In this document: positions 56,527-64,000 of the stretch, piece by piece
Layout of the letters: every line of letters begins with the position of its first letter
How positions within the stretch are numbered: the first letter of the stretch is position 1
Source of the DNA: Bacteroidota bacterium
Lineage (GTDB): Bacteria > Bacteroidota > Bacteroidia > UBA4408
Length of the DNA: 64,000 nt
Direction of reading: 5' to 3'
Assembly: GCA_016721765.1 (NCBI GenBank)
Contig: JADKHO010000001.1
Span: 603,501-667,500 of the forward strand
Translations under genes and position numbers: made by a program
The notes under the pieces: generated by a model
The model's database searches: none
Told to the model about the DNA's origin: nothing
The model's input: the letters and a program-made list of their open reading frames with translations, nothing else

Positions 56527-58140
56527 TTACTCCTGCTTTACTATACGTTGAGTATGCTGTTCCGCTTCGCTTATAACTCTAACAAAATAAATTCCATTTG
56601 CTTGCTCCGATATATCAATTGGAGCGGACATATCTATTTCTAATTTATGATAAACCAGTTTACCAAACGCGTTATATATTTCGATAGCCGGATTTAAATT
56701 GGCACCACGCTGTTTGGCGATTACATGAAACAAACCCGAGCTTGGATTGGGCTGAATAAACCATTGACTTTTTTCATTTGTTACTTCACTAAGACCTACT
56801 AGATTATTAGTATATCTAAGTACAAAAAAATCGGCTTTCGCCCCGGTTTCTCTTGTACCGGCAACCACAATTTTCCCATCTGCTTGAAGCGCAACCGACC
56901 TGGCAATGTCGTTAGCACTTCCCACAGTTGTAATAACTTTTCCATCCGTATCAAAAGTCATATCGAGTGCACCGGTGGAAGTAAATCGAACCAAGGCAAC
57001 ATCGCTTCCACCATTGGTAGTTCCGGCCAACACTATTTTTCCGTCGCTTTGTAGAGCAATGGAACGCGCTTCTTCTAATCCCAAACCAAGATTTGTAGTT
57101 GCCACACCATTCGAGCCAAAACTTGGGTCCATAGTACCATTACTATTAAAACGAACCAATGCAAAATCACAGTTCGAAAAATTGGAGCATGCTGCTCCGG
57201 CCATTAAAATTTTTCCATCCGGCTGCAAAGCCGCTGCGAAAGCATTATCGGTGTAGCTTCCCATATTTAAATTGGGATCTATCAAATCGCCATAAACCAC
57301 ACCGCCGTTACCAAAGCTGGAATCAAACGATCCGGTGCTGTTCAAACGAATTACAATAAATCGATGCGCTCCGCCCGTTGGATTAAAATAATAATAACCC
57401 GCTACAAGAATTTTTCCATTCGCTTGCACCAACACTGAGTGTGCGAAACTCAGTGAATTTGTTTGCACATTAGAAGGACCCACTATATAGGTTTCCTGGC
57501 CAAAATTAATTCCAAAACTGTTGTCTAAAGTTCCATTGCTGTTTAATCGACTCAGGTGAAAATCGGGGCTGCCTGCACCATGACCTGCCAACAGTATTTT
57601 TCCATCTGCCTGCAGTGCAATCGATTCACAATACCCTTCTCCCACAAACGACGCTTTACCATTTACTCCAAAGCTATTGTCCAATGCACCGCTTGTGGTA
57701 TATCTAACCACTCCAAAACTATAAGAGGTGGGATTAAACGCAAGGTCAACTAATGTCCCGGCTACCAAAATTTTTCCATCCGGTTGCACCATCATGGTGT
57801 TACCTAAATCGCCTAAACTGACATTGCTAAAACTTAAAAAATCGGTTGTTACTATTCCATCTGTATCAAAGGTATTATCGAGTGTGTCGTTGGTATTGTA
57901 TCGCACTAGCGTATAATCAGCTTTTGTTCCGCTGCTGCCGCCCGTGGTATTGTATCCGGCCACCAAAATTTTGCCATCACTTTGCACGGCTATGGATTGT
58001 GCCCGGGAAGTAGACGTTGGTCCAAAATCGGTAATTACTTTTCCTCCTACACCAAATGAGTTGTCTAAAGCCCCGGCCTGTGCATAAATTGAACAATAAG
58101 AGGCGGCAATTAACCATACTGTGCACATTATTTTTTTCAT
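56527..58140 (-). CDS. T9SS-exported delta-60 repeat protein
   Basis: The 537-residue protein has a signal peptide (CTVWLIAASYCSIYAQ). Seven delta-60 repeats follow, each made of (A/G)-x-LDNSFG-x-x-G-K-V and a V/LQ-x-DGKI(L/V)VAG strand with an FA-L-V-R-F/Y closing motif, the pattern of an open beta-propeller. A T9SS type A domain ends the protein (FIQPNPSSGLFHVIAK ... GIYFVRVISE). It is therefore secreted or surface-attached. Delta-60 proteins have no assigned activity. It reads away from the PadR gene and toward the ABC operon with no terminator seen at its 3' end. Confidence 0.87.
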   Translation of the reverse strand: MKKIMCTVWLIAASYCSIYAQAGALDNSFGVGGKVITDFGPTSTSRAQSIAVQSDGKILVAGYNTTGGSSGTKADYTLVRYNTNDTLDNTFDTDGIVTTDFLSFSNVSLGDLGNTMMVQPDGKILVAGTLVDLAFNPTSYSFGVVRYTTSGALDNSFGVNGKASFVGEGYCESIALQADGKILLAGHGAGSPDFHLSRLNSNGTLDNSFGINFGQETYIVGPSNVQTNSLSFAHSVLVQANGKILVAGYYYFNPTGGAHRFIVIRLNSTGSFDSSFGNGGVVYGDLIDPNLNMGSYTDNAFAAALQPDGKILMAGAACSNFSNCDFALVRFNSNGTMDPSFGSNGVATTNLGLGLEEARSIALQSDGKIVLAGTTNGGSDVALVRFTSTGALDMTFDTDGKVITTVGSANDIARSVALQADGKIVVAGTRETGAKADFFVLRYTNNLVGLSEVTNEKSQWFIQPNPSSGLFHVIAKQRGANLNPAIEIYNAFGKLVYHKLEIDMSAPIDISEQANGIYFVRVISEAEQHTQRIVKQE

Positions 58141-58346
58141 AATTGTTTTTTGTTTTTTAAATCGAAATGCTTAGTATTTAATTGCATTGGATGTAAATAA
58201 CCATAAAGAATAACGATATGCTATTACCATTCTCAGTAATAATTCAAATTGTTGTACAATGAAGTTTGCTTAAAATTTTTTAAGCTGATTTTCAATTACT
58301 TAAATAATTTTTTTAACTCAGTTCACTTATGCATAAATATCTTATG

Positions 58347-58354
58347 TATATTTG
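58347..58354 (+). promoter_or_regulatory. TAnnTTTG promoter box and AT palindromes before PadR gene
   Basis: TATATTTG lies 4 bases before the ATG at 58359. Just upstream TATGCATA (a perfect palindrome) and TTATGTATA recur, a plausible PadR operator overlapping the promoter. An earlier in-frame ATG at 58329 would place these signals inside the gene, so it is not preferred. Confidence 0.4.
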
Positions 58355-58358
58355 TCCT

Positions 58359-58697
58359 ATGTATTCATCAGAACTAATCAAAGGAACTTTAAAAACAATC
58401 GTTTTAAAGTTATTGTCCGACAACAAAAAAATGTACGGATATGAAATCACCCAAAAAGTAAAAGAACTTACGGGCGATAAAATTCAAATTACCGAAGGTG
58501 CATTGTACCCTACGCTTCATGCTTTGGAAGACGAAGGCAGTGTTACTACCGAGGTAATGAACATTGGAAAAAGGGTGCGCAAATATTACACACTTACGAA
58601 AAAGGGAAAAACAACGAGTAAAGAAAAAGTGAGTGAATTTGCCGATTACCTAAACACGATGAAATTTTTACTCGACATTAAACCGCAGCTCGGATAA
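58359..58697 (+). CDS. PadR-family transcriptional regulator
   Basis: The 112-residue protein starts MYSSELIKGTLKTIVLKLL, the usual PadR beginning. Its winged helix shows MYGYEITQKVKELT, then ITEGALYPTLHALEDEGSV (recognition helix) and KRVRKYYTLTKKGK (wing). PadR proteins are dimeric repressors that bind a dyad near their own promoter. Its stop and the ATG of the next gene overlap by one base (TAATG), so the two are translationally coupled; the membrane protein is probably its main target and partner. Confidence 0.92.
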   Translation: MYSSELIKGTLKTIVLKLLSDNKKMYGYEITQKVKELTGDKIQITEGALYPTLHALEDEGSVTTEVMNIGKRVRKYYTLTKKGKTTSKEKVSEFADYLNTMKFLLDIKPQLG

Positions 58698-59827
58698 TGT
58701 ATACGCTAAGTGAACAACAAATTGATTTTATACTTCTCGACATTAAAAACCGGGGAGTGGAAATGGAGGACCTGCAACTAAACCTCCTGGATCATATTTG
58801 TTGCATTCTAGAAAGTGAGTGCAAACCGGAGGATAATTTTGAAACGATTTATCAGCAAACCATTTCCCGCTTTTTCAGGAAAGAGCTGAAAGAAATTGAA
58901 GAAGAAACCCTCTTATTATTAACCTTTAAAAACTATTACGCAATGAAAAAAACAATGTTGGTTAGTGGAACAACTGCTGTTATTTTTTTAATGGCCGGAT
59001 CCTTATTTAAATTAATGCATTGGCCGGGTGCCGGTGCAATGTTGGTACTAGGGGTATTTTTATTAAGTCTTATTTTTTTACCTCTGCTTTTTCTCACCAA
59101 AAGCAAAGAAGCAGCTTCTTCGCAAAATAAAGTAGTAATAGGGCTGGGAGCTTTTGTTGGAATTCTTTATTGCTTATCCACCCTTTTTAAAGTAATGCAT
59201 TGGCCGGGAGCAAGCATATTGTGGTTTTCAACGGTTGGACTTTCTGCATTTGCATTTATTCCCCTCTATTTCTTCACCGGCATTAAAAATCCGGATACTA
59301 AAACAACTACTATCGTAACATCAATTCTTTTGGTAGGTGCAACTAGTATTTTATTTATGCTGCTAAATGTTCGGCCACCCAAAAAAGAGCTCCAATTAAA
59401 AATGTACAACTACTTACAAAGTGAAGCCGTGCTCACACGCATGCATGCCAGTCATACTTCTGCCGCTACGAGCAACGAAAACACAAAAATGCTGGATGAA
59501 ATAAATTTATTGTGCACCCAACTAAAAACGCTTATTGTAGAAAATGCAATCGGCGAGAAAACAATTCCAGTTGATTTTGAGGCAAAAAACATTTTGATAG
59601 AAGATGGTGGACTGGGCAACAATTTTTACAATGATGGAAAAGGAGCCAAATTAATGGCTCAGTTAAAAGAAGTAATTGTAAAATACAATGCTCAATCAAG
59701 CACTCCTCTTCCCCAAAAAAATTCGGCGCTGGACAGTGACTTTGGAAATATTGCCAACTACAATGTTTACACGGTATTAAATAGCCTTACACAATTGCAG
59801 TTATTTGTAGCGACAGTAAATTCATAA
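58697..59827 (+). CDS. Membrane protein with two GldL-like HWPGA motifs
   Basis: The 376-residue protein has an N-terminal helical domain (1-80) with NLLDHICCILESE, then about five transmembrane segments. Two near-identical motifs, FKLMHWPGA (104-112) and FKVMHWPGA (164-172), are exactly 60 residues apart, each at a membrane boundary; the intervening spans align as a duplication. F-K-x-x-H-W-P-G-A is the hallmark of the T9SS motor protein GldL. A soluble helical C-terminal domain (~225-376) follows. It is not GldL itself (no GldM partner). It is coupled to the PadR gene, so it is probably controlled by it. Confidence 0.75.
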   Translation: MYTLSEQQIDFILLDIKNRGVEMEDLQLNLLDHICCILESECKPEDNFETIYQQTISRFFRKELKEIEEETLLLLTFKNYYAMKKTMLVSGTTAVIFLMAGSLFKLMHWPGAGAMLVLGVFLLSLIFLPLLFLTKSKEAASSQNKVVIGLGAFVGILYCLSTLFKVMHWPGASILWFSTVGLSAFAFIPLYFFTGIKNPDTKTTTIVTSILLVGATSILFMLLNVRPPKKELQLKMYNYLQSEAVLTRMHASHTSAATSNENTKMLDEINLLCTQLKTLIVENAIGEKTIPVDFEAKNILIEDGGLGNNFYNDGKGAKLMAQLKEVIVKYNAQSSTPLPQKNSALDSDFGNIANYNVYTVLNSLTQLQLFVATVNS

Positions 59828-59837
59828 TTAGAAACAA

Positions 59838-59866
59838 AAAAGCCCGGTAGAAATTCCGGGCTTTTA
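59838..59866. terminator. Bidirectional terminator after GldL-like gene
   Basis: AAAAGCCCGG pairs with CCGGGCTTTT around an 8-base loop; A- and T-rich flanks suit both converging genes. Confidence 0.9.
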
Positions 59867-59881
59867 TAAAATTCATGTTTA

Positions 59882-60940
59882 TTACTTCACCAACTCCATA
59901 TCCTTAATGCCTTCATAGGTGGGTTCAATAATCCATTTTCCTTGTTTGTCGATTATGCCCCATTTATCTCCTTTTTTAGCGGCGGCATATCCGTTTTTAA
60001 AATCACGGGAGCCATCAAATTGCGGTTCAATTACCCATTTACCGGTATTATCGTAAAAGCCTATCTTCTCATTTTTCTTTCCCTCAGCCAATCCTTCGCT
60101 AAAATCATTTAAAACTTCACCATCGTATAGTTTTTTAAAGCTTCCATCGCTTGATATAAATGCCCATTTATCTTCCACCTTCACACGAGCAATTCCGCTT
60201 TCCTTGTCAAAGTCCTTGCCGGCTGTAAATTGTGGCTTAATAACCCATTGACCTTTTGTATTAATGTACCCCAATAATCCACCACTCGCTTTAGCCCAAG
60301 CCAATCCATTGCTAAAATAGCCTACACTTTCGAAACGGGCGGGAATTGCAATTTTGCCATCCACACCAACAAATCCAAATTGCTTATCGGCAGCACGAAA
60401 CGGAGCCAATCCTTCAGCAAATTCATTTATATCTATTACATTGCCCGGCAATAAAATTTCATCACCTGCTTTGTTTAGCACAAAGAACTTGTCGCCCCTT
60501 TTTGCGGTTGCAAATCCCTTGTTAAAATAAGATGCATCGTCGTATTGCGCTTTTATGGCAAGCTTTCCGGCTGCATTTAAATAACCCCATTTGTTTAGGT
60601 ATTTCACCAAGGCCATGCCGTCAACAAAGCCTTCGGTATTAAAGTTAAGCCCAAATCCCTCCTTCATTCTATATCCTTCAATTTCGGTTTTTAATCTTTC
60701 GCCTTTTAAATTTATGAAGTAAAATTGCTTCTCTTTCACGTCGTAAATAAGCGCTAAACCTTCTTCCGAAAATTTCCAGCATTTCACATAATCAGCCTTT
60801 AGTATGATTTCGCCCTTCAAATTGGCGTATCCCCAAGTTTTGCTTCCGATTGGTTTTACTTGCGTGATATAATTTTGTGCATACAGGTGTAAAGCAGTAA
60901 ATAGTAGGGCTACCAAGCTGCTAAAGAGTTGTTTTTTCAT
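59882..60940 (-). CDS. Exported WG-repeat protein
   Basis: The 352-residue protein has a signal peptide (LFSSLVALLFTALHLYAQ) and is made almost entirely of WG repeats: about nine units of WGY/WGI-x-N/D-x-x-G-K-(W/L)-x-I-x-P-(Q/A)-(Y/F)-D with G-(L/Y)-A-x-A. It should fold into an elongated or propeller-like beta structure in the periplasm or outer surface. No T9SS sorting domain is present. The function of WG-repeat proteins is not established. A TAATTTTG promoter-like box lies on the minus strand at 60968-60975. Confidence 0.87.
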   Translation of the reverse strand: MKKQLFSSLVALLFTALHLYAQNYITQVKPIGSKTWGYANLKGEIILKADYVKCWKFSEEGLALIYDVKEKQFYFINLKGERLKTEIEGYRMKEGFGLNFNTEGFVDGMALVKYLNKWGYLNAAGKLAIKAQYDDASYFNKGFATAKRGDKFFVLNKAGDEILLPGNVIDINEFAEGLAPFRAADKQFGFVGVDGKIAIPARFESVGYFSNGLAWAKASGGLLGYINTKGQWVIKPQFTAGKDFDKESGIARVKVEDKWAFISSDGSFKKLYDGEVLNDFSEGLAEGKKNEKIGFYDNTGKWVIEPQFDGSRDFKNGYAAAKKGDKWGIIDKQGKWIIEPTYEGIKDMELVK

Positions 60941-60967
60941 TGCGATTTATATTTTAAAAATTCATTG

Positions 60968-60975
60968 CAAAATTA
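60968..60975 (-). promoter_or_regulatory. TAnnTTTG promoter box before WG-repeat gene
   Basis: On the minus strand the sequence reads TAATTTTG, 27 bases before the ATG at 60940. Confidence 0.35.
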
Positions 60976-61189
60976 TTAAAAAAAAGAAATAGTTTGTCAG
61001 ATTCGTTTACCTCCTCATTTTCTTAACATCAATGAATACAAGGCTTTCAAGCATCTATTTAAACAAGAATTTTTAGCACTAAAAAAAGCTGCAACTTAAA
61101 ATCACCTCTTTTAAGTATTGCAAAGCGCTAGTTGCGCCCCCATTTTTGCATCGTAAAATTTATCAAAAACAAAACGAAAAAAAGCAAAC

Positions 61190-61363
61190 ATGAACTACTA
61201 TTTTAAAATTCATTGCACCACGTTTCCGTTTCAAAAAAATTTGTTTCACGCTTATATCGAACAACAGCAAACGCGCTACGAAAATTATGAATGGATAGCA
61301 GCGCACTTGCGGTATATAAGTACAGTAAAATCCATTCAACAAAAAATAAATACAAACAATTAA
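61190..61363 (+). CDS. Possible small ORF upstream of ssb
   Basis: A 57-codon frame (starts MNYYFKIHCTTFPF, ends KINTNN) precedes ssb by 10 bases in the same direction. It contains several aromatic residues but no signal peptide or known motif. The A-rich leader resembles other starts in the window. It could be a real leader peptide or a chance frame; sequence alone does not decide. Confidence 0.25.
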   Translation: MNYYFKIHCTTFPFQKNLFHAYIEQQQTRYENYEWIAAHLRYISTVKSIQQKINTNN

Positions 61364-61373
61364 AAACAAAAAC

Positions 61374-61718
61374 ATGAGCAATTTAAGAAACAGCGTAAGG
61401 CTGATTGGAAATCTAGGCGCAGCGCCGGATGTAAAAAGTTTAGACAAGGGCAAAAAAGTAGCCCGGGTGAATTTAGCCACCAACGAAAGCTATAAAAATG
61501 CAGCCGGTGAAAAGGTAACCGAAACCTGTTGGCACAACCTTGTTGCCTGGGGAAAAACAGCCGATATCGTGGAGAAATATCTTGACAAAGGAAGTGAAGT
61601 GGCCATTGAAGGTAAACTCACAAGCCGCAGTTACAACAACAAAGAAGGGGAGAAAAAGTACATCACTGAAATTGTGGTGAACGAGGTGTTGATGTTGGGT
61701 AAGAAAAGCGAAGCTTGA
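61374..61718 (+). CDS. ssb: Single-stranded DNA-binding protein
   Basis: The 114-residue protein is a single OB-fold SSB: NSVRLIGNLGAAPDVK, NLATNESYKNAAGEKVTET, CWHNLVAWGKTADIVEKYL, GSEVAIEGKLTSRSY and ITEIVVNEVLML. The acidic C-terminal tail (D-D-I-P-F) that recruits partners in replicative SSBs is missing, so this may be an auxiliary SSB acting in recombination or DNA uptake. Most genomes of this phylum keep a second, longer ssb elsewhere; that is family knowledge, not seen here. Confidence 0.9.
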   Translation: MSNLRNSVRLIGNLGAAPDVKSLDKGKKVARVNLATNESYKNAAGEKVTETCWHNLVAWGKTADIVEKYLDKGSEVAIEGKLTSRSYNNKEGEKKYITEIVVNEVLMLGKKSEA

Positions 61719-61723
61719 GTTTC

Positions 61724-61789
61724 ATGAGGGATAGCAAGCTGTCAAAAAGTTATGAGGTTAATTCGCCGACAGCTTGCCCCCTCATTTTT
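61724..61789 (+). terminator. Long stem-loop after ssb
   Basis: ATGAGGG and GCAAGCTGTC pair with GACAGCTTGC and CCCTCAT around a 24-base loop, followed by ATTTTTA. It is 5 bases past the ssb stop; it can act as a terminator or be a REP-like element. Confidence 0.55.
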
Positions 61790-62148
61790 AAAGCACACAT
61801 TTTTGAAGTTCCCTTTTTTTTCAAAAGATTATCAATTTCAGTTTTATTAAGATACACACCTGCAGCTAATGCCGTAACATTAATGCAGTCCCTAAAAAAT
61901 CCCTCTCCACTGGTCCGCTCGGATTCATTTTGTGGAGAGGGAAATAGGGCTTATTGCAAGTAAAAGCCTTTTCTGGGCTTATTTCAATCTATTCAAATGT
62001 CCTTGCAGATTTGATTTTATTATATGTTTGACAAACCAGGATTTCATTTTTAATCCGCTTGATTTGTAAGCCGTTTTTCACAAAATTATTCGCGCATTCC
62101 AGTTCGTAAATTCGCAACAATTCCTTATCCGTAACCCAATTCCATTTC
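61790..62148. other. Non-coding spacer with a second inverted repeat
   Basis: No gene is supported here. One inverted repeat, TCCCTCTCCAC at 61900-61910 with GTGGAGAGGGA at 61932-61942, encloses a 21-base loop and lacks a T run, so it looks like a REP-like element more than a terminator. The rest is AT-rich leader before lysS. Confidence 0.6.
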
Positions 62149-62156
62149 TATCTTTG
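62149..62156 (+). promoter_or_regulatory. TAnnTTTG promoter box before lysS
   Basis: TATCTTTG fits the Bacteroidota -7 box, 17 bases before the lysS ATG. Confidence 0.5.
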
Positions 62157-62173
62157 CAAAAATTATTTATAAA

Positions 62174-63685
62174 ATGAGCACAGAATTAAGCGAACAGGAA
62201 GTGGTGAGACGAAATAGTCTCAACGAACTATTAAAACTGGGAATCAATCCCTATCCTGCGGATTTATTTGAGGTAAATTCAAATGCCAAAGATATTTCGG
62301 AGAATTACGAACGCGATAAAATTTCATATAAAAACATCAGCATCGCAGGCCGAATCATGACCCGCCGCATTATGGGCAATGCTGCCTTTGCCGAAATACA
62401 AGACTCTACCGGTCGAATTCAAATTTATGTGCGCCGTGATGATATTTGCGAAGGTGAAGATAAAACCATGTACAATACCGTGTTTAAAAAACTGCTCGAC
62501 ATCGGTGATATAATTGGCGTAAGTGGCTATGTGTTTACCACACAAACCGGAGAAACTACCCTTCATGTGACCAATTTAAAATTGCTCTGCAAATCGTTAA
62601 AACCCCTGCCAGTAGTTAAAACAGATGAAGAAGGGAATGTGTTTGACGCTTTTACTGATCCGGAACAACGCTACCGCATGCGTTACCTCGATTTAATTGT
62701 AAATCCACAAGTAAAAGATACTTTTCGCAAGCGCACTCAACTCACCAATAGCATGCGTGGCTTTTTAAACAATAAAGGTTATCTTGAAGTAGAAACACCG
62801 ATTTTACAACCCATTCACGGAGGTGCTGCTGCACGCCCATTTCATACACATCACAACACGCTCGACATGAAATTGTATTTGCGTATTGCCAACGAATTGT
62901 ATTTAAAAAAGCTAATCGTTGGCGGTTTTGATGGCGTGTATGAGTTTGCCAAAGATTTCCGCAATGAGGGAATGAGCCGTTTTCACAATCCGGAGTTTAC
63001 GCAAATGGAGTTGTATGTGGCGTATAAAGATTATAACTGGATGATGGATTTAGTGGAAGAAATGGTAGAGAAAATTGCCATGGACATTCATGGAACCACC
63101 GAAGTACAAGTGGGCGAAAATTTAATTAATTTTCACCGTCCTTGGAAACGCTACACCATGTATGGCGCCATTAAAGAATTTACCGGAATCGATATCACCG
63201 AAATGAATGAAGAGCAAATGACTGCCGCTGCTGCAAGTATTGGTGTACACGTGGACAAAAGCATGGGGCGCGGAAAAATTATTGATGAGATTTTTGGAGA
63301 GAAATGCGAAGCACTCTTGATTCAACCTACTTTCATAACAGATTATCCGCAGGAAATGAGCCCGCTGGCAAAGAAACACCGCAGCATGCCCGGTTTGGTG
63401 GAGCGCTTTGAAGCCATTTGTAACGGCAAAGAAATTTGCAATGCATACAGTGAGTTAAACGACCCAATTGACCAACGCGCGCGTTTTGAAGAACAATTAG
63501 AGCTCGCCAAACGCGGCGATGAAGAAGCCATGCAATTGGATGAAGATTTTTTACGTGCCATCGATTATGGAATGCCTCCCACCTCCGGACTTGGAATTGG
63601 AATTGACCGACTGGCCATGATTATGACCAATTCGAATTCTATTCAAGATGTATTATTTTTTCCGCAAATGCGCCCTGAGGCTTAA
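62174..63685 (+). CDS. lysS: Lysyl-tRNA synthetase, class II
   Basis: The 503-residue protein charges tRNA(Lys) with lysine. An N-terminal OB-fold anticodon-binding domain (~55-155) contains IAGRIMTRRIMGNAAFAEIQD. The class II catalytic core has motif 1 near LTNSMRGFLNNKGYLEVETPIL, motif 2 FRNEGMSRFHNPEFTQMELY and motif 3 GLGIGIDRLAM. Length and YPAD start are typical of bacterial LysS. It is complete: the TAA stop lies just before the degenerate end of the window. Confidence 0.97.
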   Translation: MSTELSEQEVVRRNSLNELLKLGINPYPADLFEVNSNAKDISENYERDKISYKNISIAGRIMTRRIMGNAAFAEIQDSTGRIQIYVRRDDICEGEDKTMYNTVFKKLLDIGDIIGVSGYVFTTQTGETTLHVTNLKLLCKSLKPLPVVKTDEEGNVFDAFTDPEQRYRMRYLDLIVNPQVKDTFRKRTQLTNSMRGFLNNKGYLEVETPILQPIHGGAAARPFHTHHNTLDMKLYLRIANELYLKKLIVGGFDGVYEFAKDFRNEGMSRFHNPEFTQMELYVAYKDYNWMMDLVEEMVEKIAMDIHGTTEVQVGENLINFHRPWKRYTMYGAIKEFTGIDITEMNEEQMTAAAASIGVHVDKSMGRGKIIDEIFGEKCEALLIQPTFITDYPQEMSPLAKKHRSMPGLVERFEAICNGKEICNAYSELNDPIDQRARFEEQLELAKRGDEEAMQLDEDFLRAIDYGMPPTSGLGIGIDRLAMIMTNSNSIQDVLFFPQMRPEA

Positions 63686-63749
63686 GTAAGTTTGGAACGG
63701 TGGCGCATTCATGAGCATGCAAAAACAAAATAAACAAATAGATGTGAAC

Positions 63750-64000
63750 AAAGCCCCCCGGGGCCAAAAAAAAAGGAAAAAGGGGCCCCCCCCCGGGCCC
63801 AAAAAAAAAAAAAAAAAAAAAAAAAACCCAACAAAACCCCCCCCCCCAACAACAAAAAAGGAAAAGCGGGCGCCCCCCCCACCACCCAAAAAAAAAAAAA
63901 AAAAAAAAAAAAACCCACCCCGCCCCCCCCCCCGGGGGAGGGGGGAGGGGAAAACACGCCCTCCCCCCCCCCCCCTTGCTCCCCCCCCCCCCCAAAAAAA
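63750..64000. other. Low-complexity tail, probable contig-end artefact
   Basis: From about 63750 the sequence collapses into runs of A, C and G (long poly-A, poly-C and GGGG blocks) with T almost absent. The runs alternate without codon structure, GC skew is extreme and nothing like it occurs elsewhere in the window. It is best read as low-quality consensus at a contig end. Confidence 0.85.

Noticed and set aside
58329..58358. Longer N-terminus for the PadR gene from ATG 58329
   Set aside because: The extra ten codons overlap TATGCATA and the TATATTTG box, while PadR homology starts at MYSSELIKG.
58697..59827. Identification as GldL itself
   Set aside because: The HWPGA motif is duplicated, the domain layout differs and no gldM-like gene follows.
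61715..61963. An 82-codon open frame after ssb
   Set aside because: It runs across the inverted repeats, has no promoter-like signal or known motif and overlaps the ssb stop.
63639..63995. Long minus-strand Gly/Phe-rich open frames at the window end
   Set aside because: They exist only because the poly-A/poly-C tail lacks stop codons; no real protein is implied.

Overview
The window is a stretch of a low-GC Bacteroidota chromosome. The evidence is seven proteins or more that follow the type IX secretion (T9SS) client plan (signal peptide, repeats, C-terminal 'YPNP...G.Y' sorting domain), a SusC/TonB-type receptor, DUF5916, WG-repeat, SBBP and delta-60-repeat proteins, and recurrent TAnnTTTG promoter boxes close to start codons. 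A finer placement (Flavobacteriales-like or a neighbouring order) cannot be fixed from sequence reading alone. No tRNA, rRNA, CRISPR array, insertion sequence or prophage was recognised.

Layout. 1-4.4 kb: 3' part of a very large secreted repeat protein. 4.4-9.7 kb: alpha/beta hydrolase, SPOR protein and a haem cluster, hemA, a hemC-hemD fusion and hemB. 9.8-16.6 kb: housekeeping genes (rpoN, PAP2-like membrane protein, bacilliredoxin, SET protein, gatC, acyltransferase, coiled-coil protein, comF, free-methionine-sulfoxide reductase). 16.6-24.7 kb: Big_5 lipoprotein, omega-amidase plus methionine aminotransferase pair, secreted subtilase, DUF2029 membrane protein. 24.8-32.5 kb: haem-motif lipoprotein overlapping a flippase, MarR-GNAT fusion, DUF885 and DUF5916 proteins. 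32.6-35.9 kb: glycogen genes glgA-glgC plus a conserved hypothetical. 36.1-38.4 kb: prs-rplY-pth. 38.4-45.8 kb: small T9SS protein, giant SBBP/Cys-repeat T9SS protein, membrane metallopeptidase. 46.1-51.8 kb: TonB receptor, secreted beta-helix protein, Omp28-like thioredoxin lipoprotein. 51.9-56.4 kb: four-gene MacAB-like efflux set with two paralogous permeases. 56.5-61.7 kb: delta-60 T9SS protein, PadR regulator with a GldL-like membrane protein, WG-repeat protein, ssb. 62.2-63.7 kb: lysS. The last ~250 bases are low-complexity A/C/G runs that look like a failed contig end.

Four otherwise good genes (hemA, the subtilase, prs and the giant repeat protein) each carry one single-base frameshift, two of them in A runs. 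hemA and prs are normally essential, so consensus error is the simplest explanation. These genes are annotated here as single loci spanning the shift.

The most unusual content is in the surface proteome: the giant 23-repeat protein with a three-repeat super-period, the PadR/GldL-like pair with two HWPGA motifs exactly 60 residues apart, the single-haem-motif lipoprotein translationally overlapping a flippase, and a Pho-box-like pair of 7-4-7 direct repeats in front of the TonB receptor.
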